Source of the DNA: Marinobacter sediminum
GTDB taxonomy: Bacteria; Pseudomonadota; Gammaproteobacteria; Pseudomonadales; Oleiphilaceae
Length of the DNA stretch: 64,000 bases
Direction of reading: 5' to 3'
Assembly (NCBI RefSeq): GCF_023657445.1
Contig: NZ_JAGTWY010000001.1
Location: forward strand, 1,860,001-1,924,000
Positions 47,371-57,136 of this stretch are shown one piece after another (positions within the stretch are counted from its first letter, which is position 1; the number at the start of each line of letters is the position of its first letter). The notes beneath the pieces are model-generated. The model saw nothing but the letters and a program-made list of their open reading frames with translations. It was not told where the DNA came from and searched no databases. Position numbers and translations under genes: made by a program.

Positions 47371-48243
47371 TCAGAAAATACCGTTACCACGGTCAACATA
47401 GTGCGTCCGCTCACGCGGAAGGCCGGCGCCGGTCAACGTACTCATCTGCACGGTCATACTGGTGGGGAGGTTGAGGTAAACGCCCTTCCCGGCATTGATT
47501 ACATTGGCCCCATCCGGGCTCTGCCAGTCCACGTTTTCCCGCTGGAAGCCGATAAAGAAATCATCGGTAAAGCCGGTCGTCCCGTCACCGTTATCGGTAC
47601 CGACTGTCAGTGATCGCAGCTGTGAGAGTGGCGCGCAGTTGGTACCGGGGGTACAGGTACCCGAGCCATCATCAATGCCAACCTGGGTGGCCCGGTAGCT
47701 GGTGGCCTGGTTCTGGGCGTCAAACAACGTCGCTGAACTGACAGCGCCGTTGGCGTCCTCAATCTGGAGACCAATATTGCCGCTGAACGATGTAGTGTTG
47801 GACGAGATACTTCCCCTGGCTTGCTGGAACCCCATGCGGAAGCCTGCCAACTCGTTATTCACTTCCGCCAGTTCAATATAGGGCTGCACCGCCTCGAAGG
47901 GCACAACGTCGTCGACGGCATAGGTATTGCCATCGTATTGCTCGCGGGCTGCATCACGGGAAATATGCCCGAGCGCAACATCTGTGGCGGAGAAGTCGAC
48001 CCCGGTGTCCGTCTGACCAACCTTTACGTCATCGATATTGACGCGGGTCTCCACATCGATACCCAGCGTCATGCGAGTAAATTGATGATCAGGCCCGGGA
48101 ATATTTTCAACCTGCATAAAAGCCTGCCCAGTCACCTCACCCATTTTTTCGTCAGAAATGGGCTTCAACTCCGCCTGGGCAACGGGCGCCATACCCAGAC
48201 AAAACATGGCAAGGGCAGCGTATCCGTACGCTTGCTGTTTCAT
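47371..48243 (-). CDS. FilA-like (DUF6160-type) exported protein
   Basis: 290 residues with a clear signal peptide (1-24, ending PVAQA) and then ELKPISDEKMGEVTGQAF, the short N-terminal motif shared with FilA and DUF6160-type proteins in Acinetobacter and Marinobacter-like bacteria. The rest is beta-rich and asparagine/glycine/threonine-rich, with two cysteines in one loop (CTPGTNC). FilA belongs to a fimbria-like operon, but none of its partners are nearby. The function here is unknown. It faces sbcB head-to-tail, 95 bases apart. Confidence 0.7.
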   Translation of the reverse strand: MKQQAYGYAALAMFCLGMAPVAQAELKPISDEKMGEVTGQAFMQVENIPGPDHQFTRMTLGIDVETRVNIDDVKVGQTDTGVDFSATDVALGHISRDAAREQYDGNTYAVDDVVPFEAVQPYIELAEVNNELAGFRMGFQQARGSISSNTTSFSGNIGLQIEDANGAVSSATLFDAQNQATSYRATQVGIDDGSGTCTPGTNCAPLSQLRSLTVGTDNGDGTTGFTDDFFIGFQRENVDWQSPDGANVINAGKGVYLNLPTSMTVQMSTLTGAGLPRERTHYVDRGNGIF

Positions 48244-48562
48244 AAGTCGTTTCTCTGATAAGTGTTTTTAGAGCCAGTTTCGACGCCCGGCCCTACTGCC
48301 GCCCGGTTTGCTTTTGGTTTTACCGGTGCTGACAGGCGACAACTATGGTTGTTTCACACTATTTTTATTAGCCGCAAAATCACTATATCCGAGCCGCTCT
48401 GGCCAATAGAGTGAGCATCGTCACAGTCACTGGCGACGGACCGGAATTACTGCCTCAACCATGAACAGGTTCACAAAAGATTACAAAGATGTGGCGCATG
48501 TGTATACATAGCTGAGTCCTGTTACACTAAGCCACCTAACCTCCTTGTCCACGGCGATCTGC
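48244..48562. other. Divergent intergenic region, no gene
   Basis: A 319-base gap between the divergent FilA-like gene and the REC-CheC gene. It contains promoter-like stretches (for example TATACAT near 48502) but no convincing box pair, RNA structure or ORF. Confidence 0.6.
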
Positions 48563-49594
48563 ATGACCACCCGCATCCTTATTTGCGACGATTCCGCGCT
48601 TGCCCGAAAGCAAATGGCAAAAGCCCTTCCGGAGGGGCTGAAGACCAGAATTATCTACGCCGCAGATGGAAAGGAAGCACTGGAAATTCTTCGGGGCCAT
48701 GAAGCCGAATTGATGTTCCTGGACCTGAACATGCCCGAGATGGACGGCTACCAGGTTCTCGAGATCGTGCGCAAAGAAGATCTCCCGGTTCTCACCATTG
48801 TTGTCTCCGGAGATATTCAGCCGGAAGCAAGGGAGCGTGTTCGCAAACTGGGCGCTATCGACTTTATAAAGAAGCCGACAGAACCCGGCACTGTTGTGCG
48901 CCTGCTCGACGAGTATGGATTCTATCGTGCGGGCGATGTCGAAGACGCCGCGTTGAATGACGGCTTACTGAAAAACGACATCACGCCCACAGCACCCGAA
49001 ATCTCGGTTCCTCTCAGTGACTACCTGCAGGAAATCGCCAATGTGGCTATGGGCCGTTCCTCAGACCTGCTGGCACGCCTGCTTCGGGTTTTCGTGAAAC
49101 AGTCCATTCCAAAGGTTGCCTTCATCGCCAACTCCGAACTGCACATGGCAATTTCCGCGGCCCAACACGGTGACACATACTCCGCCGTATGCCAGGGATT
49201 TACCGGTGCCGGTATTGCGGGCGAAGCACTGCTGCTGTTTGCAGATGCCAGTTTCCGGGAAATGGCGGAAATGCTTCACTACGATTCTCTGGACGGCGAC
49301 GCCGTGAACATAGAAGTGCTGATGGACATGTCCAGCATACTGTTCGGTGCCTTTCTCAAGGGAATCGGCGACCAACTCGACCTGACACTGGGCCTTGGGC
49401 ACCCCACTGTGCTCGGGCAACACCGGCAGATCACCGAACTGCTTGAACATCACAGTTCGCGGGAAGAACAACTCCTGTGCATCGAGATCAGCTATGCACT
49501 GGAAGACAGGGATATTCAGTGCGACATGCTGGTTCTCTTGACCGAAGATTCTGTCCCGTTCCTGGAACAACGTCTCGAATATCTGGTGGACTGA
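48563..49594 (+). CDS. Response regulator fused to a CheC-like phosphatase domain
   Basis: 343 residues. The receiver domain (1-120) has D9/D10, D55 in LMFLDLNMPEMDG and K105 in DFIKKPTEPG. A CheC-like domain follows (about 155-330). Its first active-site helix reads LQEIANVAMGRSSDLL with the E and N present; the second reads EVLMDMSSILFGAFLKGIG with no N at the matching place. CheC dephosphorylates CheY-type regulators, so the fused protein may self-limit or act on another regulator. ATG 48563 gives the canonical receiver start, and the TTG at 48545 is an alternative. Confidence 0.85.
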   Translation: MTTRILICDDSALARKQMAKALPEGLKTRIIYAADGKEALEILRGHEAELMFLDLNMPEMDGYQVLEIVRKEDLPVLTIVVSGDIQPEARERVRKLGAIDFIKKPTEPGTVVRLLDEYGFYRAGDVEDAALNDGLLKNDITPTAPEISVPLSDYLQEIANVAMGRSSDLLARLLRVFVKQSIPKVAFIANSELHMAISAAQHGDTYSAVCQGFTGAGIAGEALLLFADASFREMAEMLHYDSLDGDAVNIEVLMDMSSILFGAFLKGIGDQLDLTLGLGHPTVLGQHRQITELLEHHSSREEQLLCIEISYALEDRDIQCDMLVLLTEDSVPFLEQRLEYLVD

Positions 49595-49597
49595 TCT

Positions 49598-50557
49598 ATG
49601 GGGTTTAAGGAAGTAGAAGCCAATTCGTTCCATTGGATGGCGAACATGCTGGAATCGGTTGAGGTGGGACTCGTCGTCCTGGATCTGGATTTCCGTATTC
49701 AGGCCTGGAATGGCTTCATGGAAAACCACAGCGGCATCACCGCAAGCAGGGTCCGCGACAAAGTGCTCTTCGATGTCTTTCCTGACATTCCCAAGGCCTG
49801 GCTGACCCGCAAGGTAGATGCCGTGACTCTCCTGAACACCCGTGCCTTCACCTCGTGGGAGCAACGGCCGTACCTGTTCAAATTCCGGAACACGCGCCCC
49901 ATTACCGGTACGGAAGAATACATGTTCCAGAACCTCACCATCAGCCCACTCTCAGGGACAACGGGACAGGTCGAGAAAGTGTGCCTGATGGTGTACGACG
50001 TCACCGATATCGCCAGCAGCAAGCGGGCTCTGGAGCGAGCCAACGAACAGCTGGCCAAACTCAGCAAAACGGACCGGCTTACAGGCCTGCTCAACCGGGG
50101 TACCTGGGAAAACCTGGTGGACGCCGAGTATGAACGATACTGCCGCTATGGCCACGCGACCTCACTGGTGATGTTTGATCTTGACCATTTCAAAAAAGTG
50201 AACGATACCTGCGGGCATCTGGCCGGTGATGAAGTCATCAAACACGCCGCATCGATCACCAGAAGCAACCTGCGCCAATCAGACACCATAGGTCGATATG
50301 GCGGGGAAGAATTCGGAATTATATTGCCGGAAACCGATGCGGAAGGTGCGCGGGTAATCTGCGAGCGCATAAGAGAAAGCATTGAACAGAGTACCGTTGA
50401 TACCAGTGTAGCCCCTGTTCAATACACCATAAGCATGGGTATTGCCCAGCTAACCCCCACGCCCGGAAACTATATGCAGTGGATGCAACAAGCGGATAAA
50501 GCCTTATATACGGCCAAGGAAAGCGGCCGAAACCGGGTGGTGGTTTCCGAGCAATAA
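49598..50557 (+). CDS. PAS-domain diguanylate cyclase
   Basis: 319 residues. A PAS sensor domain (about 15-135: MLESVEVGLVVLDLDFRIQ; NLTISPLSGTTGQVEKV) is followed by a short helix and a GGDEF domain (about 155-315). Its active-site loop is GGEEF, with an inhibitory RQSD site five residues upstream; FDLDHFKKVNDTCGH and SMGIAQL are intact. It should make c-di-GMP from two GTP with product inhibition. ATG 49598 lies 3 bases after the REC-CheC stop, so the two genes are cotranscribed and probably functionally paired. Confidence 0.93.
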   Translation: MGFKEVEANSFHWMANMLESVEVGLVVLDLDFRIQAWNGFMENHSGITASRVRDKVLFDVFPDIPKAWLTRKVDAVTLLNTRAFTSWEQRPYLFKFRNTRPITGTEEYMFQNLTISPLSGTTGQVEKVCLMVYDVTDIASSKRALERANEQLAKLSKTDRLTGLLNRGTWENLVDAEYERYCRYGHATSLVMFDLDHFKKVNDTCGHLAGDEVIKHAASITRSNLRQSDTIGRYGGEEFGIILPETDAEGARVICERIRESIEQSTVDTSVAPVQYTISMGIAQLTPTPGNYMQWMQQADKALYTAKESGRNRVVVSEQ

Positions 50558-50585
50558 AAAAAGCCCGGACTTAGCCGGGCTTTTT
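50556..50585 (+). terminator. Rho-independent terminator of the diguanylate cyclase
   Basis: A stem (AAAAAGCCCGG / CCGGGCTTTTT) begins at the stop codon and ends in a T-run. It also faces the mvaT gene and may act in both directions. Confidence 0.88.
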
Positions 50586-50609
50586 ACAACATGGTCTGCC
50601 AATCGAAGG

Positions 50610-50978
50610 TCAGCCCTGCTGCCAGCTCTGTACGGCTTCCTTACCGTGCTTTTCACGCCACTCGTTCAGAGTCTTGTGATTACCACCACGGGTTTTAACC
50701 ACTTCGCCCGTATGCGGGTTTTTGTAAGTCTTCAATGGACGCTTGGCACGGCTACCAGTGCCAGACTCAGCTTTCCCACCCGACACTGACGGATCAATAG
50801 CCGACAAAATCTGCAATACATCCTTCGGTGATTTGTCATACTCCTTCATCAAATCACGAACCTTGTTTTCAAACTCCAGTTCGCCTTTCAGAGCCTGGTC
50901 TTTTTCAAGCTGTTCCAGCTCTGCGGCAAGCTTTTCCATAAGCTGTTTTTTCTGGTAGTAATCGTTAATCTTTGCCAT
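50610..50978 (-). CDS. mvaT: MvaT/H-NS-like nucleoid-associated xenogeneic silencer
   Basis: 122 residues. The N-terminal coiled coil (about 10-60: KLAAELEQLEKDQALKGELE) oligomerises. The C-terminal DNA-binding part matches MvaT strongly: LKTYKNPHTGEVVKTRGGNHKTLNEWREKHG. MvaT replaces H-NS in Pseudomonas and relatives and silences A+T-rich foreign DNA. Here it lies next to the polysaccharide region, which is the kind of DNA it usually controls. The upstream region (50990-51100) is A+T-rich, in keeping with autoregulation. Confidence 0.94.
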   Translation of the reverse strand: MAKINDYYQKKQLMEKLAAELEQLEKDQALKGELEFENKVRDLMKEYDKSPKDVLQILSAIDPSVSGGKAESGTGSRAKRPLKTYKNPHTGEVVKTRGGNHKTLNEWREKHGKEAVQSWQQG

Positions 50979-51101
50979 GGAATTAAAACCTTATTATATA
51001 AGAGGTCTTTAAAAAATAAATTGGAGTTGACTGGCAGTCGATAACAATAATAATTAATTTTATGAACTATGGCAAAATTATTTGTTTATGGCGTTTTAAT
51101 T

Positions 51102-51132
51102 AAAAAGGCCGGTCACGTTGACCGGCCTTTTT
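51102..51132 (-). terminator. Rho-independent terminator of the polysaccharide operon
   Basis: A stem (AAAAAGGCCGGTCA / TGACCGGCCTTTTT, loop CGT) lies 28 bases beyond the TviB-type gene stop on the minus strand. It marks the 3' end of the locus. Confidence 0.85.
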
Positions 51133-51159
51133 AAACAATAATTTTCGTGAATATTGAGC

Positions 51160-52422
51160 TTACAGTCTCAAGTCCGCGTCACCTAAAGGCAGCACACCTT
51201 TCAAATCAAACAAAACACCGCCTTCTTTTAAATAGGCACGCAATTCCTTCGAAGATTTCCCAGCATACTCCCGGTGCGGCACTGCCAAAAAAAGCGCATC
51301 GTAATCATTTGGTTTTGGAGAATCAACCAATGAAATCCCATATTCATGCACAGCTTCCTCATTATCCGCCCAGCAGTCCGTCACATCCACGGAACAGCCA
51401 AAATCCTCCAGCTCCCGGATAACATCGATAACACGTGTGTTCCGCAAATCCGGACAATTCTCCTTAAAGGTCAGGCCCATCACCAACACTTTTGAAGAGG
51501 CTACGGTATGCCCGGTTTTGATCATTGCCTTAACAAGCTCTGCCGCCGCATAAGGACCCATATTGTCATTTACACGGCGACCGGAAAGGATAATCTCGGG
51601 GTGATAACCAATGGCCTGGGCTTTATGGGTCAGGTAATAGGGGTCAACACCGATACAGTGCCCACCAACAAGGCCGGGTTTAAATGGCAAAAAGTTCCAC
51701 TTGGTACCAGCGGCCGCCAACACTTCATGGGTATCGATCTTCAAACGTGAGAAGATCATCGAAAGCTCGTTCATCAACGCGATGTTCAGATCCCGCTGGG
51801 TGTTCTCAATAACCTTGGCCGCTTCGGCAACTTTAATTGAACTGGCTTTATGGGTCCCGGCAGTAATAATGCCGGCATAAAGCGCATCCACTTCCTCGGC
51901 GATATCAGGAGTGGAACCGGAGGTTACTTTCATAATGCTGGTCACCCGGTGTTCTTTGTCACCCGGATTAATACGCTCCGGGCTGTAACCGGCGAAGAAA
52001 TCCTGATTAAACACCAGCCCGGAGACTTTCTCCAGAACGGGCACACATACTTCTTCCGTTGCACCAGGGTATACCGTCGATTCATAAATCACGATATCCC
52101 CCTTTTGTAAAACCTTGCCCACGGTTTCGCTGGCTTTTACCAGCGGTGTTAAATCGGGCGTTTTGAACTCGTCAATGGGGGTGGGCACCGTCACAATATA
52201 AATCTGACAATCGCGAATACCCTCCAGGGAATCGGCGAAAGAAAGGCCAGAGGCAGCAGACAACTCTTCGCGGGAGACCTCTCGGGTAAAGTCCACACCA
52301 TCTCTCAGCTCTGCAATACGCTTACCGTTGATATCAAATCCAACCACTTCGCGCTTCTCGCCGAATGCTGCAGCGAGTGGTAAACCTACGTAGCCAAGGC
52401 CGATTACAGCAATTTTTTTCAT
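51160..52422 (-). CDS. tviB: Nucleotide-sugar dehydrogenase, TviB/WbpO type
   Basis: 420 residues. The NAD-binding motif is at the start ([15 protein letters not shown]), and the catalytic cysteine lies in [15 protein letters not shown] (about residue 260). Further motifs include [24 protein letters not shown] and [18 protein letters not shown] [17 protein letters not shown]. TviB/WbpO enzymes oxidise C6 of UDP-GlcNAc or UDP-GalNAc to the uronic acid. ATG 52422 has AAGGA upstream. A matching C4-epimerase (TviC) is not in the window. It is the last gene of the polysaccharide locus. Confidence 0.9.
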   Translation of the reverse strand: MKKIAVIGLGYVGLPLAAAFGEKREVVGFDINGKRIAELRDGVDFTREVSREELSAASGLSFADSLEGIRDCQIYIVTVPTPIDEFKTPDLTPLVKASETVGKVLQKGDIVIYESTVYPGATEEVCVPVLEKVSGLVFNQDFFAGYSPERINPGDKEHRVTSIMKVTSGSTPDIAEEVDALYAGIITAGTHKASSIKVAEAAKVIENTQRDLNIALMNELSMIFSRLKIDTHEVLAAAGTKWNFLPFKPGLVGGHCIGVDPYYLTHKAQAIGYHPEIILSGRRVNDNMGPYAAAELVKAMIKTGHTVASSKVLVMGLTFKENCPDLRNTRVIDVIRELEDFGCSVDVTDCWADNEEAVHEYGISLVDSPKPNDYDALFLAVPHREYAGKSSKELRAYLKEGGVLFDLKGVLPLGDADLRL

Positions 52423-52520
52423 CCGAAATCCTTTTTCCAGCATTACACTCGAGAAAAATAACCTGTTTTAATGTTCTCGAATTATTATGTCTGCAGCGAG
52501 AAAAGATTCAAAACATCTTT

Positions 52521-53487
52521 TCAATACCGCTTTGTTTCTTGTTCACGATGAATTATCCGGATTTCCCGGGGAGCTTTACGCATCTCTTTAACAAATTGAA
52601 CGAGATCCGGCTGACCCGCATAAGCCGAGTAAACACCCACGTGGTGAATCCGCGTGAACTCGGCGGCGAGTTGTGAGCCCACCACAATTTCGAGATCCTC
52701 CCCAGGCCAGTCCTGTTCTCCGCCAAACTCATGAAGCAGAGTTTCAATCTCACAGAGCAACTCCTGGGTTCCGCCGACGCTGAAAGCCAGAACAAGTACA
52801 GTCTCCCCCCATCCTCAAGCGCATGCTCCAACACCGCCCTTAACCGATAGCGGCGTGCCTCCCTATCCTCATGATCCCTATCGCCATAAGTACTCACAAT
52901 CACTAATCGATCCGCCCGTTCCGCTGACTCCGGCCTCAGCAGTAAAGGCGCATGGGGCGTTCCAAAATCTCTACTAAAAATAATACGCTCTTCAAAGTCC
53001 CCGCTGCGCGCGGCGAACTCTAGGTAAGCCGAACCACGAATATGCCCCGCCATCCGCAGCCGAACAGACAGCGAGCAATCGCCCGCAGCAAACACCAAAT
53101 GCCACTGACCGTAAGGTATTGGTACCAAGCGGGAACCAATCAGACCCAAAACTCGATCTTCATCGCATCTTCCAAAATCTCAGGCAACATGATAGCGGAG
53201 GGCTCAGAACAGATAATCGGCCCGTCAAAACCAGTGGCCAGCAGATAGGGAATACTAACCACGTGATCAATTGCACGTGGGTAACGACCAGGGCGCAAAT
53301 ATGACCTATGGGAAATCAATAGAGAGACCAGAGGCGGAGACACTCCAGCCTTCGTCCTGGCCCTGAAACAGGCCGCAGTCTATGAGGATGCCATTCTTTT
53401 GAACTCCGCTCTCAAGTACAGTTCATCGCAGGAGCCGGTAACGCCAATGATGGCACCGTGGTGGAGGATATCAATCATCGCCAACAT
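52521..53487 (-). pseudogene. Decayed beta-CASP metallo-beta-lactamase (RNase J/CPSF-like) gene
   Basis: Read in three frames, the minus strand spells one beta-CASP protein. It starts near ATG 53487/53478 with ILHHGAIIGVTGSCDELYL, then has ILIDCGLFQGQDEGWS and AIDHVVSIPYLLATGF. PYGQWH then precedes AGHIRGSAYLEF and FGTPHAPLLLRPESAERAD, and STYGDRDHEDRE and LVLAFSVGGTQELLCEIETL follow. The frame is broken near 53413-53415, near 53309 (a TAG), at the HxHxDH metal site (53268-53273, one base missing), by a shift plus apparent deletion near 53145, and at a six-C run (52805-52810). The late motif usually SAHAD reads SAYAG. Five lesions and a lost metal site mark it as nonfunctional. Confidence 0.85.
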
Positions 53488-53554
53488 TCCCTGTTGAATA
53501 ACGAAAACGGGGCCCTGAGCTCCCGTCACTAAATAACTCTTGCAATAATGTAAA

Positions 53555-55498
53555 CTAGACCAACGGTAATCGTCGGACTTTATCCTCATCTCTTGCCTGA
53601 CTCATTCGCTCCCTGTTGCCATTCATCCAAACAAGATCCTCAACACCGCCATTGGGCGCAAATCCGGTTGGTGCTTTTTTCAGAATTTCCACCACCTCAT
53701 GGCAGTCGAAATCTTGGCTGGCGGTCATAAGCCTTTTTAGGGTTTGCTGCATATCATCCCAAGGCATAAAAATCTCTCGGGCCATCATGATCCGCGGGTG
53801 GGCAGTTCCTTGAGGATCATCACCAATCAACAGCTCCTCAAAAAGCTTCTCACCCGGCCGAAGCCCCGAAAACACAATCTCAATATCACCATCGGGGCGA
53901 TCTACCGCTTTTTCCATCAGCCCCATCAGGTGAATCATCTTGCGGGCCAAGTCTGCTATTTTAACCGGTTCTCCCATGTCCAGCACAAACACCTCACCAC
54001 CCTGCCCCATACTGCCGGCCTGCAGAACGAGCTGGCTAGCCTCAGGAATAGTCATAAAATAGCGGATAATATCCGGATGGGTCACAGTTACCGGACCCCC
54101 ATCACGAATCTGATCCCTGAACAATGGCACGACAGAACCAGATGACCCAAGCACATTACCAAAACGCACCATCGAGAAAATAGTACCAGATTGCCGCTGA
54201 GCCAGGCCTTGCAGCACTAACTCGGCCATGCGCTTACTAGCTCCCATCACGTTCGTGGGGCGGACCGCCTTATCCGTGGAAATCAGCACAAATCGTTCGA
54301 CGCCCGCCGCAATTGCTGATTCTGCCGCATGCCAGGTCCCGAATATATTGTTCTGAACACCTTCAATAATGTTGTGCTCAACTAGAGGGACATGCTTATA
54401 GGCAGCAGCATGATAAACGGTCTGAATACTGAAAGCCTTCATTGCCGCCTCGCTCCGCCGCCGATGGGTGACACTGCCCAAAATTGCATACAGCGTAACC
54501 CCAAGGCACTCAACCTGATTGATAGTTTGAAGTTCACGCTCTATCGAATAGAGAGAAAACTCTGATTGTTCAAACAGTACCAGCCTTTCAGGCTTATGCC
54601 GCAAAATCTGACGGCAAAGCTCGGAACCGATCGATCCCCCCGCTCCTGTAACCATCACCGACTTGCCAAAAAGACTTTCCGACACTATCGCCGCGTCTGG
54701 TCGAACAGGGTCTCGGCCAAGCAGGTCTTCAATCTCAAGATCACGGATGTCGTTTATTCGAGCCTGACCTGCTACCAATTCCGACATTGAGGGCACCGTT
54801 TGGACCGGCACCGAGAGCCTTTCAAGGGATTGCATCAAATGTTTGCGGTTAACAGGTACCCCATCTTCAAGTGCGAGCAGCACCCGGGAGGCTTCAAGCT
54901 CCCTGACCGCCTTCTCGATATGCTCAATTGAAAAAACGGGCAGATTACCAATCAGTGAACGATGATTGCTGCTCACGAGAGAAACAAATCCAACTGGCCG
55001 GTACTCGACCCCCTGGGCTAACGCAGACGCCAGCTGCATGCCTTTGGGCCCAGCGCCAACAATCAACACACTGTTTTTTGTTTTTTCCCCGGGACTCCGA
55101 ACAACATTGCGGACTGAAAACCGCGTGCCGGCCACTAAAAGAAAAGCAAATGCCCCATAAATCACTGGCACTGAACGAGGAACAAGTGCCTGAAACAAAA
55201 ACCCGAATACAATCAGGGCCACACTGGAAAAGGCCACGCCGATAATGATCGCCAGAAATGCATGCTCACTCAAATACCGTATGACTGCCCGATAAAGTCC
55301 TAACTTTACGAAAGCCCCGATGGTTATGAGGACAGTGGCTGAAGAGACAAGTAGCTGTCTGTCGTTTGGTAGCCAGGCAAAACTCTCAAACCTAAGGGCG
55401 AACGCGGCCCAGATTGCAACGGATAACAAAACGAAATCAACGGCAACTGAGATAGCCCGCTTCGTGGGTCGGGACAAGCCGAGTATTCCATTGATCAT
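53555..55498 (-). CDS. UDP-sugar 4,6-dehydratase (WbpM/FlaA1-like, membrane-anchored)
   Basis: 647 residues. Four or five N-terminal membrane helices (about 15-140) are followed by a CoA-binding-like domain (SVLIVGAGPKGMQLASAL). The catalytic SDR domain starts near 280: VMVTGAGGSIGSELCRQI, TVYHAAAYKHVPLVEHNI and STDKAVRPTNVMGASKRMAE. WbpM dehydrates UDP-GlcNAc at C4,C6 as the first step to QuiNAc, FucNAc or bacillosamine. ATG 55498 has GAGGT 5 bases upstream; ATG 55519 has its purine run too close. It follows the sugar transferase gene. Confidence 0.92.
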   Translation of the reverse strand: MINGILGLSRPTKRAISVAVDFVLLSVAIWAAFALRFESFAWLPNDRQLLVSSATVLITIGAFVKLGLYRAVIRYLSEHAFLAIIIGVAFSSVALIVFGFLFQALVPRSVPVIYGAFAFLLVAGTRFSVRNVVRSPGEKTKNSVLIVGAGPKGMQLASALAQGVEYRPVGFVSLVSSNHRSLIGNLPVFSIEHIEKAVRELEASRVLLALEDGVPVNRKHLMQSLERLSVPVQTVPSMSELVAGQARINDIRDLEIEDLLGRDPVRPDAAIVSESLFGKSVMVTGAGGSIGSELCRQILRHKPERLVLFEQSEFSLYSIERELQTINQVECLGVTLYAILGSVTHRRRSEAAMKAFSIQTVYHAAAYKHVPLVEHNIIEGVQNNIFGTWHAAESAIAAGVERFVLISTDKAVRPTNVMGASKRMAELVLQGLAQRQSGTIFSMVRFGNVLGSSGSVVPLFRDQIRDGGPVTVTHPDIIRYFMTIPEASQLVLQAGSMGQGGEVFVLDMGEPVKIADLARKMIHLMGLMEKAVDRPDGDIEIVFSGLRPGEKLFEELLIGDDPQGTAHPRIMMAREIFMPWDDMQQTLKRLMTASQDFDCHEVVEILKKAPTGFAPNGGVEDLVWMNGNRERMSQARDEDKVRRLPLV

Positions 55499-55591
55499 TT
55501 TTGACCTCAAAGCTGCCATTCCTTATCGAATCATTCCGAGCTGCGATAGAGCCTACTGAAAATGCTAGACCTTTTCTTGAGCACCAGGCCC

Positions 55592-56143
55592 TCACTGCCG
55601 CACACGGTCCCCCGCGCCTTTACCTGAAACAGTCTGGATGATGTAAGAAAAATAGTCCCTGATACCAAGTGAACAGAGCATCCTCTGGTCAGTTTCGGCT
55701 AATAATTCCGGCGTCGACATGTCAATATCATTTATCTGAGCCAATCCAGTAATACCAGGTCTACAGTTAAGTACCCCCCGGGCTTCACGTTCCCGTACCA
55801 GCTCCACTTGGCTAAATAGACAAGGCCGAGGCCCTACCAGACTCATATCTCCTTTCAAGACGTTCCATAACTGGGGCAACTCATCCAGTTTTGTCCGTCT
55901 GAGAAAGTGCCCGAAACGAGTAATGGATGAGGCATTCGCAAGGTGGCTCGCAACCGACGCAGTCTCTTTTGTCATGGTTCGAAATTTAACAAGAGTGAAT
56001 GGTTTCTTGTGGCGCCCCACTCGCTCCTGCCTGAATAAGGGCGAGCCCGTATCAAACAAGCCAACAACGAAAATGACCATTAGTAGCGGAAAACCCAAAG
56101 TAAGGCCCACTGCAGAAAACAAAATATCTATAACTCTAAACAC
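55592..56143 (-). CDS. Initiating sugar-phosphate transferase (PglC/WcaJ-type)
   Basis: 183 residues. One N-terminal membrane helix (about 5-28: FSAVGLTLGFPLLMVIFVV) is followed by the catalytic domain. It has the signatures FRQERVGRHKKPFTLVKFRT, TKLDELPQLWNVLKGDMS and LVGPRPCL. The enzyme moves a sugar phosphate from a UDP-sugar to undecaprenyl phosphate, starting repeat-unit assembly. The short form without the WcaJ N-terminal domain resembles PglC or WbpL-replacing enzymes. The donor sugar may be that made by the WbpM-type and WbpK-type neighbours. Confidence 0.92.
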   Translation of the reverse strand: MFRVIDILFSAVGLTLGFPLLMVIFVVGLFDTGSPLFRQERVGRHKKPFTLVKFRTMTKETASVASHLANASSITRFGHFLRRTKLDELPQLWNVLKGDMSLVGPRPCLFSQVELVREREARGVLNCRPGITGLAQINDIDMSTPELLAETDQRMLCSLGIRDYFSYIIQTVSGKGAGDRVRQ

Positions 56144-56161
56144 AAGCCGACTGCTCCACCT

Positions 56162-57136
56162 TCAACGTGCAAGAAAATCATCAACAGTTGCTTCCAGCGA
56201 CTGCTCGACAGAATAAGGAGGCTCCCAACCAAGGACATTAGCTGCCGTATCGCAATCCACTTGTAAAGAACCGACCAAACGCTCCACCACTGCCTGCTTG
56301 CCGGTCAGGCAGCCAGCAAAACGAAATAGAGCCACTGGCACTGGCAACAATAGTGGCCGCTTTCCTAATGAACGTCGCAGTCGCAACAGTAACTCGGCCA
56401 AGGAAATATCCTCACAATCACTAACGAGAAAGGATTGCCCGGACGCCAAAGGCGATTTAGCGCAACACGCGAGGAAATGAGCCAGATTATCAACATAAAT
56501 CATGCTTCTACGGTTTGCTACTGCCCCAAACGGAAGCGGAAGAGGAGAACTAGCCAGTTTCATTAAACTCAGGAAGTTGCCCTTAACTCCCGGACCATAG
56601 ACCAGAGGAGGACGAACGATCACAAGTTCCATACCCTGCTCCCGGCAATAGGTAAACAATTCTTGTTCCGCCTCCGCCTTGGAAACCGCGTACGGATCTT
56701 GCGGCGCCAACCCTTCCGAGTCGCGAAACGGACTGCGGTGAGTTGTGCTTTCTCCATGCACCTTAACACTGCTCAGGTATACAAATCGCCTGACGCCCGA
56801 TGCCCGCGCCAATTTTGCGAGCCGAATCGTACCTTCCACGTTCACGCGGCGGAATTCCGTAAGCGGATCAACTGCCGTCTCCGCCATCACATGCACCCGT
56901 GCAGCACAGTGTATCACCACATCAACGCCAACAAGCGCTTCAGGCCAACCATCCTCAGAAGTAAGCTCAAGACCTCCCTTATAGCGACAGGGCAATTCAT
57001 CTGCAGACAGATTCTCTCTGCGGACCGCAGCAACCACACCGGAACTAGGTTCATGATGATTCAGCAGCGCTCTCAGAACCGCCCGGCCAACAAACCCGGT
57101 CGCGCCAGTCACCAAAACTTTAGCGCTGTCACTCAC
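56162..57136 (-). CDS. NAD-dependent epimerase/reductase (WbpK/WbpV-like)
   Basis: 324 residues. An extended SDR: KVLVTGATGFVGRAVLRALL at the start, VIHCAARVHVM, SSVKVHGE, then the active-site pair in DPYAVSKAEAEQEL. WbpK- and WbpV-type enzymes reduce the 4-keto sugar made by WbpM, giving FucNAc or QuiNAc. Its stop lies 18 bases before the sugar-transferase start, and its own start overlaps the end of the upstream glycosyltransferase by 4 bases. The exact product (D-FucNAc or QuiNAc) cannot be told from the sequence alone. Confidence 0.88.
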   Translation of the reverse strand: MSDSAKVLVTGATGFVGRAVLRALLNHHEPSSGVVAAVRRENLSADELPCRYKGGLELTSEDGWPEALVGVDVVIHCAARVHVMAETAVDPLTEFRRVNVEGTIRLAKLARASGVRRFVYLSSVKVHGESTTHRSPFRDSEGLAPQDPYAVSKAEAEQELFTYCREQGMELVIVRPPLVYGPGVKGNFLSLMKLASSPLPLPFGAVANRRSMIYVDNLAHFLACCAKSPLASGQSFLVSDCEDISLAELLLRLRRSLGKRPLLLPVPVALFRFAGCLTGKQAVVERLVGSLQVDCDTAANVLGWEPPYSVEQSLEATVDDFLAR

